A DNA stretch of 46,817 bases from CAZVJA01 sp964626885 (GTDB lineage: Bacteria > Planctomycetota > Planctomycetia > Planctomycetales > Planctomycetaceae), in the NCBI GenBank assembly GCA_964626885.1, contig CAZVJA010000016.1, positions 1-46,817 of the forward strand, read 5' to 3'. The position numbers and the translations under genes were made by a program. Below, one piece after another: positions 33,962 through 42,721 of the stretch. The notes beneath the pieces are model-generated. The model ran no database searches. It had not been told where the DNA came from and saw only the letters and a list, made by a program, of their open reading frames with translations. Each line of letters begins with the position of its first letter. Positions within the stretch are counted from its first letter, which is position 1.

Positions 33962-35338
33962 ATGCACATGAAAGCGATCGTCATCACCTTTGATCGGCTG
34001 CCGGTTCATTTCCTCGGTTGTTACGGCAACCGGTGGATTGAGACGCCGCACTTCGATCGCCTGGCGGGGATGTCGGCCCTCTTCGACCAGCATCTGGCCG
34101 AGAATGTCGATCCCGCCGCGTCACGCCACGCCTGGACGACCGGCTGCTATACCTTCGCGCCGCCGGCCGGGGAGCCGCACGATCGGCCTTCGATCATCCG
34201 TCTGCTGCGGGATCGCCGCATTGTGACCAATCTGATTCGGGAACGTGGAGCAGGGGAGCCGCACGGCGATCGGGAGAATTTTAACAGCGCGGGGGAGTTC
34301 GCTGGCCAGGAGGGGCTGGACGCCGCCCCGAAAGAAACTTCCGCCGCAGTAACGGTCGACAACGCGCTTCCAGCGATTGAAGACTTGAGCCGATCGGATC
34401 AGCCGGGGTTGTTGTGGGTGCATCTGCGCGGCGTGCCGGTTCCGTGGCTGGCGCCGCGGGGCTATGCGACTCTCTACCTGGACCTCGTCGATGAGGAAAA
34501 CGGCGCGCAGGAGCTTGTCGAGAGTGAGCCCTCGGAAGACGACATCTTGGATGACGAGGAACTCGACAGCGGAGAAGAACCCGAGGAGGATGAAACACAA
34601 GAGAGTGCGGAGAGGTTGTTTGATTTCTCCCCGGAGGAGTTCGATCGGTTCCTGACGGAGCGGGCATCATTTCCGACGGAGAAAGCTGCCAGGGACGGAA
34701 TGTCGCCTGGCGATCGAAAAATCATGCGGTCGCTCTACGGTGGATATGTGACGTTTCTCGATCGGGAATTGGGACGCTTACTCGACGCGATTGAACGCTC
34801 GTTCGAGGACACTCCCCCACTTGTGATTGTGACGGCGGCACGAGGAGAACAACTCGACGATGTCACTTCACTCGAAGGGATGTCTGCGATGCTCTGCGAT
34901 GACGTCGTCCACACGCCCCTCTTCGTGCGAACGCCGGAGATGAAGCAGGACATCGGCAGCCGGCGACAGGCACTTGTACAAACGGTTGATCTTGCACCGA
35001 CACTCGCGGAATGGTTCCGTCTCGATTCGTCGTCACGGAGTTTTGACGGAAAAAGCCTGCTTCCCCTGGTGCGAAACGAGAGTGATTCGAGTCGCGACGC
35101 GGTTTTTCTCGGCAACAATGGCCGGGTTCGCGCCATCCGCACGCGGGAGGCGTACCTCGTCGTCCCACAGAATGGATCGGCTTTCGAAGGAGGGGGAGAC
35201 ATCCACGCCGGGCTATTCCTGAAGCCGGAAGATATCTGGGAAATCAACGACGTGGCGAAACAGTCTCCGGACCTGGTGGAATCACTCATGGCTCAACTGA
35301 ACAGGTTTCTCGCACGCACGCTCACTGGCACAGGCTGA
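33962..35338 (+). CDS. Sulfatase-fold protein lacking catalytic residues (probable pseudoenzyme)
   Basis: This 458-residue protein follows the sulfatase fold from start (MKAIVITFDRLPVHFLGCYGN) to end (VQTVDLAPTLAEWFRL, then a domain like the usual C-terminal one). The parts that make a sulfatase work are altered. The paired Asp metal ligands near the start are Asp11-Arg. The C-x-P-S-R formylglycine site appears as DPAASR (50-55), with Pro at the Cys position. The later DHGE metal motif reads AARGE. An acidic insert rich in Asp and Glu lies at about 184-216. There is no signal peptide, unlike the normal sulfatase at 43830, so it should stay in the cytoplasm. I chose the ATG at 33962; an ATG at 33968 is possible. 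Frame and codon use look intact, so this is not a decayed gene. Confidence 0.78.
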   Translation: MHMKAIVITFDRLPVHFLGCYGNRWIETPHFDRLAGMSALFDQHLAENVDPAASRHAWTTGCYTFAPPAGEPHDRPSIIRLLRDRRIVTNLIRERGAGEPHGDRENFNSAGEFAGQEGLDAAPKETSAAVTVDNALPAIEDLSRSDQPGLLWVHLRGVPVPWLAPRGYATLYLDLVDEENGAQELVESEPSEDDILDDEELDSGEEPEEDETQESAERLFDFSPEEFDRFLTERASFPTEKAARDGMSPGDRKIMRSLYGGYVTFLDRELGRLLDAIERSFEDTPPLVIVTAARGEQLDDVTSLEGMSAMLCDDVVHTPLFVRTPEMKQDIGSRRQALVQTVDLAPTLAEWFRLDSSSRSFDGKSLLPLVRNESDSSRDAVFLGNNGRVRAIRTREAYLVVPQNGSAFEGGGDIHAGLFLKPEDIWEINDVAKQSPDLVESLMAQLNRFLARTLTGTG

Positions 35339-35461
35339 ATTACGGTCACGTTGTCCCCGCCCTGGCGATCGGGTATTGTGAAATTGCCACGCGGCTCTCC
35401 ACGGGGGCGGTCTTCGAGTCGGCCCCCTTTCACGTATTTTTGAGTTCACCTGAGGTGCGCA

Positions 35462-36895
35462 ATGAATTCGAGGCGATTTTCTTCGGTCCTGTTCCTGTTC
35501 GCGCTGTTCGTTTTTTTCGCTGCGTTTCGTGATGGGCGAGTTCTCTCCGCTGCCGAGACTTCGCTCGACCGGTACCTGGCCAACGACGACAAGTCCTTCT
35601 CCTGGAAGGTCGTGAAGACCATTCCCGTCAAGGGGGCGACGGTATTCGTCGTCGACCTGAAGTCGCAGACCTGGCGAACGAACGGAGATGTGGACCGCAA
35701 CGTCTGGCAACATTGGTTGACGGTGATCAAGCCCGATAAGATCGCCGCCAAGACCGCGTTCCTGATGATCAGCGGCGGTTCAAACGGCGGAAACCCGCCC
35801 GACAAGCTGGACGACAAGGTCGTCGCCATCGCCCGCGCCACAAGCACCGTCGTGGCGGAGATCAAGATGGTCCCCAACCAGCCGCTCATCTTCCATAACG
35901 ACGGAGAGAAACGGGTCGAGGACAACCTCATCGGCTACACGTGGGATCAGTATCTCAAGACTGGCGATGATACCTGGCCCGCCCGTCTGCCGATGGTCAA
36001 GAGTGCCGTCCGCGCCATGGACTGCGTGCAGGAGTTGATGAAGAGCAAGGAAGGGGGCGGGGTCGATGTCGAGAAGTTCGTTGTGGCCGGCGGTTCAAAG
36101 CGCGGCTGGACGACTTGGCTGACCGGCGCGGTCGACAAACGCGTGGAAGCCATCATCCCGATCGTCATCGACGTGTTGAACGTCAACGCCTCGATGCGGC
36201 ATCATTACGCAGCCTACGGATTCTGGGCGCCGGCGGTTGGAGATTACGTCCGCCACAAAATCATGCAGCGGATGAACGATCCGAAACTCAATGAGTTGTA
36301 TGCCATCGAGGATCCCTTCTCGTACCGAGATCGCCTCACGCTGCCAAAGTTCATCGTCAATGCCGGCGGCGACCAGTTCTTCCTTCCGGACTCGTCCCAG
36401 TTCTATTTCGATGAACTGCACGGGGAAAAGCACCTTCGTTATGTGCCGAACGCGGACCATTCCCTGGGAGGTTCGGATGCGCTCGAGAGCATCATCGCGT
36501 TCTATCAGTTGATCGTCAGCGGCAAGCCTCGTCCCGAGTTTTCGTGGACGATGGAGTCGGATGGCTCCATCCGTGTCAAAAGCGAGACGGCACCGAAGCA
36601 GGTCAACCTTTGGTATGCGACGAATCCCAAGGCGCGCGACTTCCGCATGGAGTCGATCGGGAAAGAACTTGCCAAAGAGGGCAAGAAACTTTACCAGGCG
36701 AAAGTCCTCAAGCCCGAGGCTGACGGCACCTACGTCGGACAGGTCCAGGCGCCCAAGACAGGTTTCACCGCTTACTTCGTGGAAATGGTCTACGACGTCG
36801 GCATCAAGGTGCCGCTGAAAATGACCACGGCGGTTCGCATCGTTCCGGACGTGCTCCCCCACGAAAAGAAGGATCCGACCGCGATCGGCGACTGA
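35462..36895 (+). CDS. PhoPQ-activated pathogenicity-related (PqaA) family alpha/beta hydrolase
   Basis: This is a 477-residue exported protein of the PqaA family, first named in Salmonella as a PhoPQ-regulated gene; its reaction is unknown. The signal peptide covers about residues 1-30 (SVLFLFALFVFFAAF, cleavage near VLSAAET). The fold is alpha/beta hydrolase: TAFLMISGGSNGG holds the oxyanion strand, Ser212 in VAGGSKRGWTTW is the nucleophile, Asp about 303 in IVNAGGDQFFLPD and His about 333 in VPNADHSLGG complete the triad. The last 120 residues form a beta-sandwich. ATG 35462 follows GAGGTG with good spacing. The gene stands alone and is closed by a strong intrinsic terminator at 36952-36986. 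Confidence 0.9.
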   Translation: MNSRRFSSVLFLFALFVFFAAFRDGRVLSAAETSLDRYLANDDKSFSWKVVKTIPVKGATVFVVDLKSQTWRTNGDVDRNVWQHWLTVIKPDKIAAKTAFLMISGGSNGGNPPDKLDDKVVAIARATSTVVAEIKMVPNQPLIFHNDGEKRVEDNLIGYTWDQYLKTGDDTWPARLPMVKSAVRAMDCVQELMKSKEGGGVDVEKFVVAGGSKRGWTTWLTGAVDKRVEAIIPIVIDVLNVNASMRHHYAAYGFWAPAVGDYVRHKIMQRMNDPKLNELYAIEDPFSYRDRLTLPKFIVNAGGDQFFLPDSSQFYFDELHGEKHLRYVPNADHSLGGSDALESIIAFYQLIVSGKPRPEFSWTMESDGSIRVKSETAPKQVNLWYATNPKARDFRMESIGKELAKEGKKLYQAKVLKPEADGTYVGQVQAPKTGFTAYFVEMVYDVGIKVPLKMTTAVRIVPDVLPHEKKDPTAIGD

Positions 36896-36951
36896 ATTGG
36901 GCTGGCCCTGTTTCTGGGCTGATTTTCGAGTTCCCTAGATCATTCTCTCAC

Positions 36952-36986
36952 CCACGCTGGGACCTGTGTCCCAGCGTGGTTTTTTT
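36952..36986 (+). terminator. Intrinsic terminator after the PqaA gene
   Basis: CCACGCTGGGAC (36952-36963), loop CTGT, GTCCCAGCGTGG (36968-36979) is a perfect 12-bp stem, directly followed by seven T (36980-36986). It lies 57 bases after the stop codon at 36895. This is the clearest Rho-independent terminator in the window. Confidence 0.92.
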
Positions 36987-36988
36987 AG

Positions 36989-37132
36989 CACAGGTGGTTT
37001 CAAAACTGGGGAGGGCGAGGCTCCCGCCGAGCCGCTGGGTCCGAATGTCACTTGTTGTGGCGGCTCCGCGGACCACCCTAACAGGCGGTGCCCCGTCGCC
37101 CTCCCAACCGCAGGGTTTTGCAACCACCTGTG
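36989..37132 (+). repeat. Large nested palindrome containing GGGAGGGCGA repeat, copy 3
   Basis: Outer arms CACAGGTGGTT (36989-36999) and AACCACCTGTG (37122-37132) are perfect inverted repeats of 11 bp. Next inside are CAAAAC (37001-37006) and GTTTTG (37115-37120), then GGGAGGGCGA (37009-37018) and TCGCCCTCCC (37096-37105). The whole 144 bases can fold into one long hairpin. The inner part shares its left half with copy 2 and, reversed, its other half with copy 1. It carries no open frame, so it would have to be moved or copied by functions supplied elsewhere, if it is mobile at all. Confidence 0.8.
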
Positions 37133-37252
37133 GTAGATCCCCGAATTTTCACGCTATGAACGTCGACGGGTAAATCCCCCCTGCACATGGATATCTGGGA
37201 GCCATGGGTGGCCTGGGGTGCTTGCGGTCGGTTAACATCAGTGTTCGAAGTT

Positions 37253-37278
37253 TCAGGTGCTGATCCAGGAGCACCTGA
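37253..37278 (+). promoter_or_regulatory. Leader hairpin upstream of surface-protein gene
   Basis: TCAGGTGCT (37253-37261), loop GATCCAGG, AGCACCTGA (37270-37278) is a perfect 9-bp inverted repeat, 110 bases before the ATG of the LEDRTLLS protein. It has no T-run, so it is not a terminator. It may be an operator or a structured 5' leader. Confidence 0.35.
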
Positions 37279-37387
37279 CCGTTTCCCCCCCTGCATACAC
37301 CGGCTTCTCAGTTTTCCCCCGAACTTAGGACGGGGGGGCTTAACGAAGCCGTTGACCAAAATCCTTTGAACGATCGACGAGAGAATC

Positions 37388-39895
37388 ATGCGATTTCTAC
37401 GGCGACTCTGGCGGAAAAACGCACGACAACGTCACGGCCGACGGCGAACCTTCGCGCCGATGATTGCATTGGTGGAGCTGCTGGAAGACCGGACGCTGTT
37501 GTCGGGCAATGTGCTCGTCGTGGTTCAGGATGGTGATTTGGTCGCTGACGGCGACGGGGATAACAACTCAATCGAGATCCTCTTCGAGAACGGCGATTTG
37601 ATTGTCCGCGGAATCAACGGCACGACGATCAACGGCGCTGCAACTCCGTTCATCGCATTTGCCGACAGCGACACCGTGCCCGACGATCTGCGCATCAGTT
37701 TGGGTAGCGGAGACAACAGCGCGCGGATCGCGCAGGGAGTCCATGTCGGTGACGACCTGATTTTCAACTCTGGAATCGGTGAAGACACCGTCCGAATGCA
37801 GGATGTCACGATCGACGGTTTTCTTTCCATCCAGACCTCGGGGGGGGACGACCTTGTCGAACTCACAGACATAATGATTGCCGACAGCGCGGTCATCGGC
37901 ACGGCAAAGGGAAAGGGAAACATTGCCCTCGTCCGCGTCACGGTCGGCGATGATCTGCGGATCTCTTCATCGCATGATAATGACAACGTGCTATTGCAGA
38001 ATGTTACGGTGGCGGATGACGTGTCGATCGATACTTCGCGCGGCGATGACGTCATCGGCATCGAGAATTCCGACATCGGTGACGACTTCAAGCTCAGGTC
38101 GGGTAAAGGAACCGATGACGTGGTCGTCGACAACACGGAGATTGCCGACAACACGAAGCTCCTCACCGGCCGCGGTGACGACTCGATCGTGATCCGGAAT
38201 TCGGAACTCGACGGCAAGCTGAAAATCGATACCAGCCGGGATGACGACTTTGTCTACATCGACCCCACGACCGTCACGGAACGGGTTTCGATTCGCACCG
38301 CCGGCGGGGATGATACCATCGTAATCGATGGGGCGAATATATTCTCCGGACCGGTCCGCGTGAACGGCGGCTCCGGCACGAACGCGATCGATATCGACAA
38401 TGCGAACCACTTCGCATCCGAACCGACGGTGCGTAATGCGAACAGCACCACGGTCAGCACAACAACACTCAACGAGTTGCTCAACGATCCCGAGCATGGG
38501 GCGCTCGCCCGCTGGATCGCCGTGAAAGATCTGCTGATCACCTCAGCGACCAACGATTCGTACTCGGTCGCCGTGAACGGCACACTGCAGGTCAACGCCA
38601 CAAACGGCGTGCTTGCCAACGATAACATTCCCACGGGCAGCGCACTGACGGCACAGCTTGTTACCGGCCCGGCCAGTGGTAATCTCACGTTAAACCCGGA
38701 CGGCTCATTCACATATACGCCGGTCGCCGCCTTCATCGGTACGGTGACCTTCACGTATAAATTGAGCAACGACAGCGATCAGGCGACCGCCACGATCATT
38801 GTCGATCCGCAATCGCTAACCGCCATAACTTCGAGCAATACAACCGCGCAGTCGAACGACACGTTGATTACCAAAAATTCGAGCTTCCGCATCACCGGTG
38901 TCACCACTCCGGGGGCGCTGGTGGAAGTCGCCCGCGACGATGACAATCAATTCAACGATGGCTCGACGACCGCGGATGCAAGCGGGCACTATGAAATCGT
39001 CGTCACGCTCGTGCATAACAACACGAATCACGGCGCACATTCGCTGAAGGTCCGGAGCAAGGACACGTCGAACCAATCGCACGAACAGACAGTCGCCGTG
39101 CATTACGCCGTCGGGACCGTCACAAGATTCAACACGGCACTGGGTTCATTCGATATCGAGTTGCTCGACGAGGACGCACCGCAAACGGTTGCGAACTTCC
39201 TCAACCTGATCGATGACTTCGAGAATTCAATCGTGCACCGCTCGGTCGATGGGTTCGTGATACAAGGAGGCGGCTTCACCTTCGACGCGACACAGGGCGC
39301 CGGCCTGGCAGATGTGCCGACGGTAACCCCCATTCCGAACGAATTCAAAACCGCGAACTCGAACCTGGCCGGTACAATTTCAATGGGGCTGGTCGCAAAT
39401 AACCCGAACAGCGGCACGACGCAGTGGTTCATCAACACGGTGAACAACACCAGTCTGGACAACGTTCCGCACGCTGTCTTCGGCCGTATCATCGGCACCG
39501 GTCTGACTGTGGCGACCGCAATCAATGATCTGACAACCTACAACCTCAACGGCACTTTCCCCGAGGAGTTCGCGCTGGCGACGGTGCCGCTGTCGAACTA
39601 TACACCGTTCACGCAGAATCTCACAGGCACCGTGACGGTCGCGGCCGGATCGAATATGGTCACGGGTACCGGCACGTCCTTCACCACTCAGTTGCAGGCA
39701 GCGGCGGGGCTCACTCCCGGTTCAGCAATCAAAATCGGCACCCAGACTTTTACTGTTGTCTCTATCACGGACAACACGCATCTGGTGATTAGTGCAAATC
39801 ACACCGCCGGCGCCACTGCCGTGACGGCACAGGTGAATGCAAAACCGGTTGCCGCCAATTTCGTCCGCTTCAGCAGCATCGCGGAGATCTTGTAA
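37388..39895 (+). CDS. Secreted LEDRTLLS-type surface protein with cyclophilin domain
   Basis: This 835-residue protein begins with an Arg-rich stretch and LEDRTLLS (residues 32-39), the N-terminal signature of planctomycete extracellular proteins. Residues 115-335 form tandem repeats of roughly 20 residues with GDD turns (TSRGDDVIGIENSDIGDDFK, GRGDDSIVIRNSEL), likely a beta-solenoid that could bind calcium. A cadherin-like domain (about 387-478, NDSYSVAVN to NGVLANDN) and an Ig-like domain (478-575) follow. Residues 577-720 are a cyclophilin peptidyl-prolyl isomerase domain: GSFDIELLDEDAPQTVANFL, VHRSVDGFVIQGGG, TQWFINTVNN and HAVFGRIIGTG, with the catalytic Arg of the HR pair kept. A small beta domain closes the protein. 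A folding enzyme inside a cell-surface protein is unusual. No C-terminal anchor is seen. Confidence 0.85.
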   Translation: MRFLRRLWRKNARQRHGRRRTFAPMIALVELLEDRTLLSGNVLVVVQDGDLVADGDGDNNSIEILFENGDLIVRGINGTTINGAATPFIAFADSDTVPDDLRISLGSGDNSARIAQGVHVGDDLIFNSGIGEDTVRMQDVTIDGFLSIQTSGGDDLVELTDIMIADSAVIGTAKGKGNIALVRVTVGDDLRISSSHDNDNVLLQNVTVADDVSIDTSRGDDVIGIENSDIGDDFKLRSGKGTDDVVVDNTEIADNTKLLTGRGDDSIVIRNSELDGKLKIDTSRDDDFVYIDPTTVTERVSIRTAGGDDTIVIDGANIFSGPVRVNGGSGTNAIDIDNANHFASEPTVRNANSTTVSTTTLNELLNDPEHGALARWIAVKDLLITSATNDSYSVAVNGTLQVNATNGVLANDNIPTGSALTAQLVTGPASGNLTLNPDGSFTYTPVAAFIGTVTFTYKLSNDSDQATATIIVDPQSLTAITSSNTTAQSNDTLITKNSSFRITGVTTPGALVEVARDDDNQFNDGSTTADASGHYEIVVTLVHNNTNHGAHSLKVRSKDTSNQSHEQTVAVHYAVGTVTRFNTALGSFDIELLDEDAPQTVANFLNLIDDFENSIVHRSVDGFVIQGGGFTFDATQGAGLADVPTVTPIPNEFKTANSNLAGTISMGLVANNPNSGTTQWFINTVNNTSLDNVPHAVFGRIIGTGLTVATAINDLTTYNLNGTFPEEFALATVPLSNYTPFTQNLTGTVTVAAGSNMVTGTGTSFTTQLQAAAGLTPGSAIKIGTQTFTVVSITDNTHLVISANHTAGATAVTAQVNAKPVAANFVRFSSIAEIL

Positions 39896-39963
39896 GGGGT
39901 CGATCGTAGCGGAATACGACCGTGGCAAGGGCATTCGCCGTGCGGACAAATTTGCGGTCGCGA

Positions 39964-42300
39964 TTACCGCCCGCGGCAGGCGGTGCGGGCCATCGCGTCG
40001 AATAGCCGGTTACTGTTCGAGAAGATGTGATCGATCGCCTGCGATTTGAAGTGATGACCGGACCATCCCCGATGGTGCCCGCAGGGTCGCCAGCATCCAT
40101 CGGACGGAAGATCGTTCAGGATCTCTCGTGCCTGCGAGATAAGCGATTCCGCCTGGTCGCGATCGAGATACCCGCACAGTCGCAGCGCGTGCGTTTCCAG
40201 AATGAATGCCTTGAGCCGCAGTGCGTCCATTTTGTTCCCTTGAAGGTCGAGTTTTCTCAGCAGGGGAGTGCCGAATTTTGCGGGGAGTTCGCCACTGTCG
40301 ATGAGCTCCTGTACTTCGGCTCGCAGCAGGTCGAGCGGCTCTCCTTCGGAGTCGTCGGCATTGATGCGGATGCCCACTTGTCGTGACGCCGATTGTGCAC
40401 CGCCGGAACCGAAGTTCCCCAAGTCGTTCACGGTCACCGAGAGCGAGTCGACTCCGTCGAAACCCTCGTTCCCCGCATACTGAACGCCGGCGCCGAGCAC
40501 GGCGTTCAGTCCGGCTTGCGTGCCCCGCAGCACAATGGCGCCGGTCCCGTTGCCGGTGACTGACTGGATTCCGGCCGCGTTGGCGTTGACCGTCAGTTGG
40601 CCGGATTGCACAGTCAGTCGTAGTTCCAGAATGCCGTTTCCTTGCTGCGTATCCACATCGGAAACGGAGATGCCGTTGATGGTCAGAATTTCGCCGGCGT
40701 TCCCTTGCTGCTCGCCAGATGGTGCCGTGAGCGTGGGGGGATCGTTCACGGCGGCAATGTTGACAGTCACGGTGGCGGTGCCGCTGTTGAGACTTCCTCC
40801 CGACGACGGGCCGTCGGTTACCATAAAGGTGAAGCTGTCGGACCCGTTGTAGTCGGCATCGGGCGTATAGAGGAGTTGTCCCGTGGCGGCGTTGAACCCG
40901 GTGATCGTTCCGTGTGATGGTCCACTGACGATCGTGAAGAAAATCGACTGCGTCTGGTTCGAGTCGCCGTCGTCGCCTGTGAGTTGGATAGATATGGACT
41001 GATCTTCGCCGGTGCTCGCGGACTGCGAATCGGCCGTCGGCGGATCGTTCACGGCATTCACGCCGATATTGACGGCCGCAGGCGAACTGCTGAGGGAGCC
41101 GCCTGCAGACGGATTGTCGGTGACGGCGAACGTGAAGCTGTCGGGGCCGAAGTAGCCGGCGTCCGGCGTGTAAATCACCCGGCCGGTGGCGGGGTCGAAC
41201 CCGGACAACGTCCCATGCGCCGGCCCGCTGATGATGGAAAACGTCAGCGGCTGTACCTCATTCGCGTCTCCGTCGTCGCCGGTGAGTTGAATGGAAACGC
41301 CGGCTCCCTCGTTCGTCGAGACCGATTGTGTATCGGCCGTCGGCGCGTTGTTTTGCGGGGGGGCAATGGTCAAGAGATCGAACGCGTCGATATTCAGCGG
41401 TGTCAGGACCGTGTTGACAGCGCTGCCGTCGAAAAAGAGAGGCTGCACGAAAGACCCGCTCGTGTTGCTTCCGAGCGATGTTGGCGTGAATTCAACAACG
41501 TCCTCGTTATCGCCGCCGAATGTCGTGCCAAAAAAGCTGCCGACGGTCGACAGCAATAATGTGCCGTTTGCATCGACGGCCAAGCCATCCACGTCTTCAC
41601 TGGCAAAGGTCAGCGCCACATCGCTGCCGTCAAAATAGAGCGACCAGGTTCCTCCCGTAACCGGCCCAGGACCGCTGGGGGTGAATTCGAGAATGTCCTC
41701 ATCGCTGAAACTCAGCGTTCCGCCGCCGCTGGAGACCGAGAAGTCTCCGACGGTGGAAATGAGCAGGTGCCCGTTGTCGAGATACTCAAGAGCGTCGACA
41801 TTGGCGTTTGCCGCGGAGCCAAGTCCGAACTGGCTGCCATCAAAGAAGAGCGAGAATGAGCCGGCGGTATTTGCGCCGAGGCTGGTCGCCGAAAACAGCA
41901 CGATGTCCGAGCCATCGACTGTTCCCAGGCCCGAGATCGTCACCGACGATGAGAACGACATCAAAATTTCGTTCGGGCTGATGAGCGCGAACGCATCGAT
42001 ATCGGCGGACGAGAGCCCGACATCGTCCCCTTGGAAGTACATTCCGAACTGGCTGCCGTCGTAAGAAAGAATGTCGTTGCCGTTGAACGTTCCGACGTTC
42101 GGCAACGAACCGAGCGCGGAGCCTCCTTCAAGCGAGAACAGCAGCACGTTGCTGGCGGTGGCGGAAAGGAGGGCGCGGTCTTCGAGAACTTCGGGGGAGT
42201 AGAGCCGGCGGGAGCGTGGATGTCTGCGGTAGAGGCGACTTACGGGGTTCGTCGGTTTGACAAACGGCCGGAGGGAATTGATCCACGCAATAAGCCACAT
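39964..42300 (-). CDS. Secreted LEDRALLS-type surface protein with Ig/cadherin-like repeats and FIMAH C-terminus
   Basis: This is a 778-residue protein with a basic N-terminus and LEDRALLS (about 39-46), as in its convergent neighbour. Residues 50-310 contain several similar beta repeats with FDGSQFGL, DGSDVALTF and LLISTVGDFSV, perhaps a beta-propeller. Two clear Ig/cadherin-like repeats follow (about 315-530), each with IQLTGDDGD, GPxHGT, ATGxxxYTPDA and SFTF; a third, divergent one ends near 640. The C-terminus (about 650-720, AEVQELIDSGELPAKFGTPLLRKLD then AFILETHALRLCGYLDRDQAESLISQAREIL) matches the helical FIMAH domain found at the ends of secreted bacterial proteins. GGGAG lies nine bases before the ATG at 42300. 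A role in surface attachment or cell-cell contact is plausible but unproven. Confidence 0.85.
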   Translation of the reverse strand: MWLIAWINSLRPFVKPTNPVSRLYRRHPRSRRLYSPEVLEDRALLSATASNVLLFSLEGGSALGSLPNVGTFNGNDILSYDGSQFGMYFQGDDVGLSSADIDAFALISPNEILMSFSSSVTISGLGTVDGSDIVLFSATSLGANTAGSFSLFFDGSQFGLGSAANANVDALEYLDNGHLLISTVGDFSVSSGGGTLSFSDEDILEFTPSGPGPVTGGTWSLYFDGSDVALTFASEDVDGLAVDANGTLLLSTVGSFFGTTFGGDNEDVVEFTPTSLGSNTSGSFVQPLFFDGSAVNTVLTPLNIDAFDLLTIAPPQNNAPTADTQSVSTNEGAGVSIQLTGDDGDANEVQPLTFSIISGPAHGTLSGFDPATGRVIYTPDAGYFGPDSFTFAVTDNPSAGGSLSSSPAAVNIGVNAVNDPPTADSQSASTGEDQSISIQLTGDDGDSNQTQSIFFTIVSGPSHGTITGFNAATGQLLYTPDADYNGSDSFTFMVTDGPSSGGSLNSGTATVTVNIAAVNDPPTLTAPSGEQQGNAGEILTINGISVSDVDTQQGNGILELRLTVQSGQLTVNANAAGIQSVTGNGTGAIVLRGTQAGLNAVLGAGVQYAGNEGFDGVDSLSVTVNDLGNFGSGGAQSASRQVGIRINADDSEGEPLDLLRAEVQELIDSGELPAKFGTPLLRKLDLQGNKMDALRLKAFILETHALRLCGYLDRDQAESLISQAREILNDLPSDGCWRPCGHHRGWSGHHFKSQAIDHIFSNSNRLFDAMARTACRGR

Positions 42301-42721
42301 AGGTCGGTACTCCCGGTACGACCAGAATGTAAAAAGATTCTGGATGTTGGGCGTCGGGAACTTGCGGCGGAGAAGAACACCACAGTAGACGGCGCAGAAT
42401 TGCGAATAGACATGCGTGAATCAAACATAGCTTACGACCTTAGAAGTCACGCCGATTTTCTGAATTTTTTTTACAAATCGGTCTGATCTGCTCTGCTCTC
42501 GCAACGCATCCGCAAGCGTTTCGGAAAAGCAACAACGTCCAATAACCGGAATCGCACCCGTGCAAAGGATGACCGAAGAACCGCCCCATGCGAGAAGGGG
42601 TGCAACGGCTCGCGAACGACGTTTCAGCCGTGATGCCGCGAACCGAGACTATCGGGCAAGCAGGCTACGTTCCGTACGGTCGAGCGCTGCAACGTGGAGC
42701 TGCCCGGGGATTGGCTGGGAC
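42301..42721. other. Intergenic region between two minus-strand genes
   Basis: No gene is supported in these 421 bases. The part nearest 42300 holds the ribosome binding site and presumably the promoter of the FIMAH-type protein. An A/T-rich patch at 42460-42480 is the only compositional change. I see no terminator hairpin with a T-run after the TPR gene and no repeat. Confidence 0.5.

Larger units (their letters stand above)
36896..37387. other. Intergenic region with terminator, large palindrome and leader hairpin
   Basis: These 492 bases hold no gene. In order they contain the terminator of the PqaA gene, the 144-bp nested palindrome (36989-37132), a 9-bp hairpin (37253-37278), and C- and G-rich runs (near 37284 and 37331) that could pair in the leader of the following surface-protein gene. 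The promoter of that gene must lie after the palindrome, but I cannot point to its boxes. Confidence 0.55.
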
